64,000 nucleotides of DNA from Acidimicrobiia bacterium (GTDB lineage Bacteria > Actinomycetota > Acidimicrobiia > IMCC26256 > JAGNEX01), in NCBI GenBank assembly GCA_020637365.1, contig JACJWE010000001.1, forward strand, positions 558,001 to 622,000. Reading direction: 5' to 3'. The translations under genes were made by a program, and so were the position numbers. Positions 52,215-59,120 of this stretch are shown here, piece after piece (the first letter of the stretch is position 1; each line of letters starts with the position of its first letter). Below the pieces are notes generated by a model. The model had not been told where the DNA came from, did no database searches, and saw only the letters and a program-made list of their open reading frames with translations.

Positions 52215-52818
52215 ATGTTTACGGGACTGGTCGAAGAGGTCGGCATCCTCAAAGAGGTGGCACCCAACGCTGAGGGGCGCGCCTCATCATCGAAGCCGAC
52301 GTCGTGCTCTCAGAGGTCGCGCTCGGCGATTCGATCGCGGTAAATGGCTGCTGTTTGACCGTGGTCGCTTTCGACCCTGTGCAACGTTGGTGGGCTGCCG
52401 ACGCCGTGACCGAAACCATGCGCCGAACATCGCTCGGTGCACTGGGTCAAGGTTCTCAGGTCAACCTCGAGCGTCCGCTGCGAGTCGGCGACCGGCTCGG
52501 GGGCATATCGTCCAAGGCCATATCGATGGCACCGCGTCGGTCACACAAATCGAGGCCCTCGCCGACGGCTCGGTCGTGCTGAGCTTTGCGCTCGACCCCG
52601 ACCTCGCTCCTTACGTCGTACATAAAGGCTCGATCGCGCTCGACGGTGTGTCATTGACGGTGGCAGATCGTACCGACTCTGGTTGTAGCGTCGCGGTGAT
52701 TCCTCACACACAATCGGCGACGACGCTCGGCGCGCTTGGGGTCGGTGACCTAGTCAACGTCGAAGTCGACGTGGTGTCAAAGTATGTCCGCCAGTTTGTG
52801 CAGTCGCCGACCGGGTGA
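52215..52818 (+). CDS. ribE: Riboflavin synthase alpha chain (frame broken twice, G-runs 52274-52277 and 52499-52503)
   Basis: ATG 52215 opens MFTGLVEEVGILKEVAPNAE, the family start. Adding one G to GGGG at 52274-52277 continues into RLIIEADVVLSEVALGDSIA and VNGCCLTVVAFD. Adding one G to GGGGG at 52499-52503 then gives GDRLGGHIVQGHIDGTASVT, KGSIALDGVSLTVADRTD and the normal C-terminus to TGA 52816-52818. The joined enzyme has about 201 residues with two lumazine-binding repeats (MFTG and GHIVQGH). It dismutates 6,7-dimethyl-8-ribityllumazine to riboflavin. It stands 20 bases after ribD. Confidence 0.9.
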
Positions 52819-52929
52819 GCTGCCCGACACTTGAGGCGGGAATCCACCCGGCCAATCCATGGGTTACCCTCCCGGCGACGCCCGGGAGACCGCCCGCTCC
52901 CAGAGGCGGCTGGTGGTTCGGTACCCGGT

Positions 52930-54186
52930 ATGAACACAGCGAGGTTGAACGTGACATTTGCGCCGATCGAGGATGCGATCCAGGCCCTTCAACGAGGTGA
53001 GATGCTCGTTGTGGTCGATGATGAGGACCGCGAGAATGAAGGCGACCTGATCATCCCGGCCGACACGATTACCGAAGCCCAGATGGCGTTCATGATCAGG
53101 TTCACCAGCGGCGTGATCTGCTTTCCGACGACGGGCGATGTGCTCGACAGGTTGCAGCTCCCCTTGATGGTCGTCGAGAACACCGAAACGCAGCGGACGG
53201 CATTTACGGTCTCGGTCGATGCCATCAACGGAACCTCCACCGGAATCTCTGCCCACGATCGGACCTTGACGGTGAAGGCCCTCATCGACCCGAGCACCAA
53301 ACCGGCCGATCTCGCACGCCCCGGCCACATCTTCCCGTTGCGAGCGCGCGAAAGGTGGCGTACTCAAGCGCGCCGGTCACACCGAGGCAGCGGTTGACCT
53401 TGCCCGCCTCGCTGGCTTTACCTCAGCGGGTGTACTCGCCGAGATCGTCAACGACGATGGCACCATGCAGCGGGTCCCGCAGCTGCGCCTTTCGCCGAAG
53501 AACACGGTCTGGTGATGATTTCGATTGCAGACCTCATCCGCTACCGCCGCCGCTCTGAGGTACTCGTCAGGCGGGTCGCCGAAGCGCGACTCCCGACCGA
53601 CTTTGGCGAGTTCACCGCGGTTGCGTACGAGTCCACGTTGGACGGCTCAACCCATGTCGCGTTCGTTCGCGGCAAGGTCGACGGGGCGAGCGATGTCCTC
53701 GTCCGCGTTCATAGCGAATGTTTGACCGGCGACGTCTTTGGATCGCGGCGCTGCGATTGCGGCAAACAGCTCGACGCCGCGATGGAATCGATCGCCCAGC
53801 ACGGTGTCGGGGTGGTGGTCTACCTGCGAGGCCATGAAGGTCGGGGGATTGGCATCGGCCACAAACTCCGCGCCTACGAACTCCAGGATCAGGGCCGTGA
53901 CACGGTCGAAGCTAACGAAGAGCTGGGACTTCCGGTCGACTCTCGGGAATACGGGATCGGCGCCCAGATCCTGAACGACTTGGGCATCACCACCATGAAG
54001 CTGATGACCAACAACCCCTCCAAATATGGCGGGCTCGAAGGCTATGGCCTCCAGATCACCGGCAGGGTGCCCCTCATGAGCGCACCGAATCCTGACAACA
54101 TCGCGTATCTCAGAACCAAGGCCGAAAAGATGGGCCACCTCTTAGAACTCCCCGACGATTCCCAGCTCGATCCCACTCCAAGCTGA
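52930..54186 (+). CDS. ribBA: Bifunctional DHBP synthase / GTP cyclohydrolase II (frame broken near 53353 and 53485)
   Basis: The first part (ATG 52930) holds the RibB domain: MLVVVDDEDRENEGDLIIPA, FTSGVICFPTTGD and TGISAHDRTLTVKALID. After HIFPLRARE the frame shifts; the next phase reads GGVLKRAGHTEAAVDLARLA and GFTSAGVLAEIVNDDGTMQR. A further shift leads to FAEEHGLVMISIADLIRYRR and the RibA domain with the zinc cysteines HSECLTGDVFGSRRCDCGKQ and YLRGHEGRGIGI. Both breaks fit one missing base each. The joined protein is about 420 residues. It makes 3,4-dihydroxy-2-butanone 4-phosphate and the GTP-derived pyrimidine. Confidence 0.9.
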
Positions 54187-54348
54187 CACCTCGGGTGACC
54201 GGCCTGGAACCCGATTGGGTGAGGCCGGGCGCTCAGCGATCGGCCCCGGCGTATCCAAGCGTGGGCGGTCGAGCGTTGAAGAGCGGTATCGTGCTCGCTT
54301 CGACAGGTTCATCCTTTGGGACATGCGCTGTGCGCTGGATAGGAAATC

Positions 54349-54815
54349 GTGCAGGAATTCGTAGGCAAACTCAACGGGCAAGGCAAGCGAATCGGAGTCG
54401 TCGTCTCTCGCTTCAATGAGACGATCACGAAGTCGCTTCTCGACGGAGCGATCGATGGGCTGACCCGCCTCGGCGTTGCCTCTGAGGACATCTCCGTCGT
54501 GTGGGTTCCCGGCGCGTTCGAAATGCCGGTCACCGCTCGCGCTCTCGCCGAGCGGGGCGACGTCGACGTGGTGATCCTGCTGGGCTGTGTGATTCGTGGC
54601 GCGACCGCTCACTTCGACTATGTAGCTGGCGGCGCCGCCGCAGGTGCTGGGGGTTGGCGCTCGACAGTGGAGTGCCGGTCATCTTTGGTGTCTTGACGAC
54701 CGACACGATCGAACAAGCGGTCGAACGTTCCGGGACCAAAGCTGGCAACAAGGGATTTGAAGCCGCTCAGGCAGCGATCGAGATGGCTGACCTGATGTCG
54801 CAGCTCAAGGCATGA
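54349..54815 (+). CDS. ribH: 6,7-Dimethyl-8-ribityllumazine synthase (frame broken at G-run 54649-54653)
   Basis: The first frame (GTG 54349) reads GKRIGVVVSRFNETITKSLL, WVPGAFEMPVTARALAE and LLGCVIRGATAHFDYVAGGA. After the G-run at 54649-54653 a second phase continues with ALDSGVPVIFGVLTTDTIEQ, AVERSGTKAGNKGFEAAQAA to the TGA at 54813-54815. One missing G accounts for it. The joined protein has about 155 residues, normal for lumazine synthase, and condenses the RibBA and RibD products in an icosahedral or pentameric shell. It overlaps the next small gene by ATGA. Confidence 0.92.
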
Positions 54816-55071
54816 ACGGCGAGGTCGACCTCGACTGGGGGCGGCCTTATGGCCCCCGACCCGTCAGGGCGTCGTCGATGACTTCTCGGACTTCAGAGGT
54901 CTAGGTCAGCTGACCGGCGCGGATGGGCGCCACTTCTTCTTTCATTGCATCGCGATCTCGGACGGTACTCGAACCATCGCCCCCGGAACACAGGTGACGT
55001 TCGTCGTCCAACCCGGTCCAACCGGACGGCTGGAAGCCCAGACGGTCACCAAGATGTCGGGCGTTCGTTAA
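54812..55071 (+). CDS. Small cold-shock-domain-like protein (frame broken near 54867)
   Basis: ATG 54812 overlaps the ribH stop (ATGA) and reads MNGEVDLDWGRPYGPRPVR. If one G is added to GGG at 54867-54869, the frame continues as GVVDDFSDFRGLGQLTGADG, then RHFFFHCIAISDGTRTIAPG and TQVTFVVQPGPTG, to TAA 55069-55071. The RGLGQL...HFFFHCIAI pattern is that of cold-shock-domain RNA-binding proteins (RNP1/RNP2-like strands). The full protein would have about 86 residues. Placement right after ribH with overlap suggests co-translation. Confidence 0.72.
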
Positions 55072-55083
55072 CGGGTGGGGCAG

Positions 55084-55137
55084 CCCAACCGCCGTGTTGG
55101 TCCCAACCGCCGTGCTGGTCCCAACCGCTGTGCTGGC
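55084..55137. repeat. Three tandem copies of an 18-bp unit
   Basis: Units 55084-55101, 55102-55119 and 55120-55137 follow the pattern CCCAACCGCCGTGCTGGT with three single-base differences in total. They lie in the gap after the cold-shock gene, outside any coding sequence, just before the hairpin at 55146-55173. The number of copies probably varies between strains. Confidence 0.8.
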
Positions 55138-55145
55138 GCCACAGG

Positions 55146-55173
55146 TGTGTCGCCGCGCTGAGGCGACGACACA
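55146..55173. terminator. Imperfect hairpin between convergent genes
   Basis: TGTGTCGCC (55146-55154) and GGCGACGACACA (55162-55173) can pair with one three-base bulge. It lies between the 3' ends of the cold-shock gene (+) and the DUF1844 gene (-), where a shared terminator is expected. No T-run. Confidence 0.4.
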
Positions 55174-55188
55174 GGCTGGCGGTCCGGT

Positions 55189-55470
55189 CTATTCAGCGGG
55201 GTTCGCCTGTCCGCCAGAGACCTGCACGTAGGCCATCTGCAGTTGTGAGAGGGCTGCGGTCAATGCTTCACCATTCTCGCCAAGCCGGTCTTTGACGGTG
55301 TTAACGAGTGCCTCCATCGAATCGATGGCGAGTTTCGCTTCGCTGAGATTGGGAGCACCACCGCCGTCGAGGCCCAGATGCACGACGGCCAATTGCCAGA
55401 GGCCAATGGCGTGGTTCGCCACGATGTCGGCGACAGGGGTCTGCATCAGTTCAGCACGTAGTTCGGCCAT
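55189..55470 (-). CDS. DUF1844 family protein (N-terminus may reach 55612 across a frame break)
   Basis: From ATG 55470 the protein has 93 residues with the DUF1844 pattern: ADIVANHAIGLWQLAVVHLG, then GGGAPNLSEAKLAIDSMEAL and RLGENGEALTAALSQLQMAY. Function unknown; in Actinobacteria it is usually found close to infC-rpmI-rplT, as here. Upstream the same phase stays open (PERPLTPEEEAEAAAAMAEL) but has no start; ATG 55612 opens another phase (MENIQSKKAPG). An extra C in the CCCC near 55584-55587 (+ strand GGGG) would join them and add about 47 residues. Confidence 0.85.
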   Translation of the reverse strand: MAELRAELMQTPVADIVANHAIGLWQLAVVHLGLDGGGAPNLSEAKLAIDSMEALVNTVKDRLGENGEALTAALSQLQMAYVQVSGGQANPAE

Positions 55471-55672
55471 CGCCGCTGCCGCTTCGGCCTCTTCCTCAGG
55501 GGTGAGCGGACGCTCGGGATCTAGATCGGCGCCAGATGCGACGCCGGTCCCGTCTGAATCGATCGGGGATTCGACCCGTCCCAGGGGCCTTCTTTGACTG
55601 GATGTTCTCCATAGGGGGTCCAGAGCTCGCTCACCTGCTAGCCTTTCGCAGCATCAATCCGAACAGGAAGTG

Positions 55673-55725
55673 GAGGCCATTCTTTCGGCCTCTCACCTGG
55701 CCACGGTAGCCCCTCGACGCAGGGG
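55673..55725. other. Two hairpins in the leader of infC
   Basis: GAGGCC (55673-55678) pairs with GGCCTC (55687-55692), and CCCCT (55710-55714) pairs with AGGGG (55721-55725). The 245-base gap ahead of infC has no gene. In many bacteria the infC-rpmI-rplT mRNA leader is structured and binds L20 or is controlled by IF3; this arrangement could be such a leader, but no known consensus was recognised. Confidence 0.35.
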
Positions 55726-55857
55726 CCGCGGGTTCCGCCTGACAAACGGGCAAGCCCGCTGGCGCTCAGTCGCCAACCAGTGCGCCAGGTCGATACGGTC
55801 CGGCCCGCGTGAGCGGGGTGGTCTCCTCTGCCTGGTCCGCGTTCTGGGTCATCAGAC

Positions 55858-56484
55858 TTGAGCGCAGGCACATCTGAACGAGGAGATATCGAGATCGCAG
55901 TTCAAGAGCCCAGGATCAACGAAGGCATCCGGGCACGCGAAGTCCGTTTAGTCGGAGCCGACGGCAGTCAGGTCGGAATCAAACCATTGCCCGAGGCGCT
56001 GCACATGGCGCGTCAGGCCGGTCTAGACCTGGTGGAAGTCGCCCCGGGAGCCAATCCGCCCGTCTGCCGAGTCATGGACTACGGCAAGTACAAGTACGAG
56101 CAGGACCAGCGCCGGAAAGAATCTCGCAAGAAGTCCACGAACATCGTGGTCAAAGAGATGAAGTTCCGTCCCAAGATCGACGAACACGACTACGCGACCA
56201 AGATGCGTCACGTTGAGCGCTTCCTTCAGGAGGGCGCCAAGGTCAAGCTCACCATCATGTTCCGTGGACGTGAGATGACCCACCCCGAACGAGGAAAAGC
56301 GATTCTGGACCGTGTCGCTGAACAGGTCAGCGAGTTGGCATCGGTTGAGACCACCCCCAGATTGGACGGTCGCAACATGACAATGGTGTTGCAGCCACTC
56401 CGTCAGATGCCAAAGCGCGGCGATAAGCGCGGCACGAAGTCCGCTGATGACGACACCGAATTCGAGGCTGTCGAAGCCAGCTAG
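55858..56484 (+). CDS. infC: Translation initiation factor IF-3
   Basis: IF-3 hallmarks are RINEGIRAREVRLVGADGSQ, DLVEVAPGANPPVCRVMDYG, KYKYEQDQRRKESRKK and GREMTHPERG. The C-terminal domain is normal, with a short charged tail. No ATG exists upstream of the domain. The open frame begins at TTG 55858, and ATC 55894 lies about ten bases after GAGGAG (55879-55884) and just before AVQEPRINEG. IF-3 genes often use rare start codons (AUU, AUC) for autoregulation, so ATC 55894 is a serious candidate. rpmI and rplT follow. Confidence 0.95.
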   Translation: MSAGTSERGDIEIAVQEPRINEGIRAREVRLVGADGSQVGIKPLPEALHMARQAGLDLVEVAPGANPPVCRVMDYGKYKYEQDQRRKESRKKSTNIVVKEMKFRPKIDEHDYATKMRHVERFLQEGAKVKLTIMFRGREMTHPERGKAILDRVAEQVSELASVETTPRLDGRNMTMVLQPLRQMPKRGDKRGTKSADDDTEFEAVEAS

Positions 56485-56560
56485 TCCTGGGCAGTGCCCG
56501 AGTGAAACTGATGATGCCCAGATGTCACGCCTCTGCGCGTGCTGATGAGGAGAACCACCT

Positions 56561-56755
56561 ATGCCGAAAATGAAGACACACCGCGGCGCGGCCAAACGTT
56601 TCAAGGTGACCGGATCGGGCAAGATCCGCCGCCGCAAGGCCTTCACGAGCCACCTGCTGACCAATAAATCTGCCAAGCGCAAGCGTCACCTGCGCCAAGA
56701 CGTGATCGTCAGCAAGGCGAACGAGCCTGCTGTTCGCAGGCAGATCGGCGCATAG
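56561..56755 (+). CDS. rpmI: 50S ribosomal protein L35
   Basis: The 64-residue basic protein begins MPKMKTHRGAAKRFKVTGSG and contains KIRRRKAFTSHLLTNKSAKR, matching L35 along its length. GAGGAG lies ten bases before ATG 56561. It is part of the conserved infC-rpmI-rplT unit. Confidence 0.97.
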   Translation: MPKMKTHRGAAKRFKVTGSGKIRRRKAFTSHLLTNKSAKRKRHLRQDVIVSKANEPAVRRQIGA

Positions 56756-56879
56756 CTGACTCTCGGCGCCTCAACGGGCGCCGACCTTTCTTGAAGAATT
56801 CCAGGCGCTCGGTATCGGCCCGGGCGAGTTATCGGGTTCGGCAACACATTGGGCCAACCCGTTCGAAGAGGAGACACAG

Positions 56880-57242
56880 ATGGCACGCGTGAAACGGGCG
56901 GTAGCTTCTAAGAAGCGTCGTCAGCAGGTAATGAACCAGGCCAAGGGTTACCGCGGTGCGCGCCGCAGGACCTTCAAGGCTGCTAACGAGCAGAATCTGC
57001 ACTCTGGTCAGTACGCGTTCCGCGACCGCCGCGCTCGCAAGCGTGACTTCCGCAAGCTCTGGATTACCCGCATCAACGCGGCGTGTCGCCAGAACGGCAT
57101 GTCGTATTCGGTGTTCATCTCGGGCCTCAAAGAGGCCGAGATCGAAGTTGACCGAAAGATGCTCGCCGAGCTTGCAGTGAACGAACCGGCCGCCTTTACC
57201 GCCTTGGTTGAACGTTCGCGGGGTGCCCTTCAGGCATCGTGA
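56880..57242 (+). CDS. rplT: 50S ribosomal protein L20
   Basis: The 120-residue protein reads ARVKRAVASKKRRQQVMNQA, KGYRGARRRTFKAANEQNLH and WITRINAACRQNGMSYSVFI, with the typical L20 C-terminal helix NEPAAFTALVE. L20 binds 23S rRNA early in assembly. GAAGAGGAG precedes ATG 56880. Its stop overlaps the GTG of the following methyltransferase gene. Confidence 0.98.
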   Translation: MARVKRAVASKKRRQQVMNQAKGYRGARRRTFKAANEQNLHSGQYAFRDRRARKRDFRKLWITRINAACRQNGMSYSVFISGLKEAEIEVDRKMLAELAVNEPAAFTALVERSRGALQAS

Positions 57243-58087
57243 CCGGCCGAGGCCCGCTGGGCTTCCGGAGCGCGCCCGTTCAGCGTCTTCGCCTGTTGGC
57301 GTCGGAGCGCTCCGCGCGCCAACAACAGCTGGCCTACGTCGTGGAGGGCGTCGCTTTTGTCAGCGACGCCCTTCGAGATGCCAACGTGGCGTCGCTCTAC
57401 GTCGAAGAGGGCTTTGACCTGACGCTTCTGGGCATACACGACGCATCGGCCGAGGTGATTGCGGTTGAATCCGGTGTGCTGGCTCGCGTTGGTGGGGTCC
57501 AAAGCCCACAAGGCGTCGCTGCGATCGTCACCGTGTCCAGCCCGACGGAGCGGTTCGAGTCCGATGGGTCAGCGCCCGTCGTGCTGGCCGACCGCATCGC
57601 CGATCCGGGCAATCTGGGGACGCTCTTGCGCAGCGCCGAAGCTGCGGGTGTGACCGGTGTGGTGCTGACCCCCGGTTCGACCGATCCGTACAATCCGAAA
57701 GCTGTTCGCGCGTCCGCGGGTTCGGTGATGCGGATCCCCGTCGTGTCGGCGGGATCGTCCGAAGCCGCCCTTGACGCTGGTCGGTTTGGCGGACGGCGAC
57801 TGGTCGGAGCTTCGATGGATCGCGGCATGACCTATGACGCCTTTGACTGGCACCAGCCCTCGACGTTGGTGCTCGGCAACGAGGCACATGGCATTTCGCC
57901 AGCACTAGCGGAACGGCTTGACGACTGGATCCATATTCCTATGGGCGGGCGCACCGAGTCGCTCAATGTGGCGATGAGCGCGGCAATCTGCCTGTTTGAA
58001 GCTCAACGGCAGCGCCGGATTCGCAGATCTGAACACGCGGCTACACACAACACCCATACCGAGGAGCAGAGCCATGTCGCTCGCTGA
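57239..58087 (+). CDS. TrmH/SpoU-family RNA 2'-O-methyltransferase
   Basis: The 282-residue protein has an N-terminal substrate-binding domain (RLLASERSARQQQLAYVVEG) and a SPOUT domain with the three family motifs: VLADRIADPGNLGTLLRSAE, TLVLGNEAHGIS and IPMGGRTESLNVAMSAAICL. It forms a knotted dimer that methylates a ribose in rRNA or tRNA; position unknown. Genes of this type often sit between rplT and pheS. GTG start at 57239 overlaps the rplT stop, and its end overlaps pheS by 14 bases. Confidence 0.94.
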   Translation: MTGRGPLGFRSAPVQRLRLLASERSARQQQLAYVVEGVAFVSDALRDANVASLYVEEGFDLTLLGIHDASAEVIAVESGVLARVGGVQSPQGVAAIVTVSSPTERFESDGSAPVVLADRIADPGNLGTLLRSAEAAGVTGVVLTPGSTDPYNPKAVRASAGSVMRIPVVSAGSSEAALDAGRFGGRRLVGASMDRGMTYDAFDWHQPSTLVLGNEAHGISPALAERLDDWIHIPMGGRTESLNVAMSAAICLFEAQRQRRIRRSEHAATHNTHTEEQSHVAR

Positions 58088-59120
58088 AATCGAGTCGTTG
58101 CTGACCTCTGAACAACATCGCGCCGATACCGAAATCGTCGCGATGCGAACGCTTAACGACCTTGAGGCCTTGGAACGCTCACTGCTTGGCAAGACCGCGC
58201 CAGCGAGTTTGGTGAAAGCAGCATTCAAAGACCTCGATACCAAAGAACGTCCCGAAGCCGGTAAGGCACTGGGAGCGTTCAAGCACCATGTCACGGTCCT
58301 CCTCGATGCCCGTCGTCAAGAGCTCGCTGCGGCAGCAGCTGCCCAACGCATCGCCGAGGATCGCATCGATGTGACGATGCCGTCGCGACCGCGCCCTCTC
58401 GGGCACGCACATCTCATTGCTCAGGTCCGTGAAGAACTCGAAGATCTCTTCATCGGCATGGGTTACGAGGTTGCCGAGGGCCCAGAGGTCGAAACCGACT
58501 TTTACAACTTCGAAGCGCTCAACATGCCAGCATCGCATCCGGCGCGGTCGATGTGGGACACGCTCTATGTCGATCTCGGCGACCCGGGTGAGGTGCTGTT
58601 GCGCACCCACACCTCACCAGTTCAGGTCAGGGTGATGCAGAACCGCACACCGCCGCTCGCGGTCGTGGCCCCCGGACGCTGTTACCGCCGCGACACTCTC
58701 GACGCCCGCCACTCGCCGGTGTTTCACCAGCTCGAAGGTCTCGTCGTGGGGGAGGGGATCACGTTCGGTGATCTCGCAGGCACGCTTGAATCGTTTACCC
58801 GGGCATACTTCGGACCGGGGATTACGTCGCGTTTGCGGCCGTCGTATTTTCCGTTCACCGAACCATCCGGTGAGTTCGATGTGACCTGCATTTTCTGTGA
58901 GGGGTCGGGCTGTTCGGTCTGCTCCCAGGTGGGCTGGATCGAAATCGGTGGGTGCGGCATGGTCGACCCTAACGTCTTTGAAGCGGTTGGATATGACCCC
59001 GAACAGGTCACCGGCTTTGCGTTTGGCTTCGGCCTCGAACGGATGGCTCAGATGCGTTTTGGTATCGACCACATCCGTGCATTCTTCGATAACGACGTGC
59101 GTTTCTTGGAGCAGTTCTGA
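58074..59120 (+). CDS. pheS: Phenylalanyl-tRNA synthetase alpha subunit
   Basis: From ATG 58074 the protein has 348 residues: an N-terminal coiled coil, then the class II core with FYNFEALNMPASHPARSMWD, LLRTHTSPVQVRVM, VFHQLEGLVVGEGITFGDL, a four-cysteine insert (CIFCEGSGCSVCSQVGW, unusual-looking but common in actinobacterial PheS) and GFGLERMAQMRFGI (motif 3). It forms the (alpha-beta)2 enzyme with PheT. The start inside the previous gene is supported by the preceding GAGGAGCAGAGCC. pheT starts at the ATG overlapping its stop. Confidence 0.97.
   Translation: MSLAEIESLLTSEQHRADTEIVAMRTLNDLEALERSLLGKTAPASLVKAAFKDLDTKERPEAGKALGAFKHHVTVLLDARRQELAAAAAAQRIAEDRIDVTMPSRPRPLGHAHLIAQVREELEDLFIGMGYEVAEGPEVETDFYNFEALNMPASHPARSMWDTLYVDLGDPGEVLLRTHTSPVQVRVMQNRTPPLAVVAPGRCYRRDTLDARHSPVFHQLEGLVVGEGITFGDLAGTLESFTRAYFGPGITSRLRPSYFPFTEPSGEFDVTCIFCEGSGCSVCSQVGWIEIGGCGMVDPNVFEAVGYDPEQVTGFAFGFGLERMAQMRFGIDHIRAFFDNDVRFLEQF

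Noticed and set aside
55084..55137. CRISPR-like array
   Set aside because: The 18-bp units are directly adjacent with no spacers and no cas genes are near.
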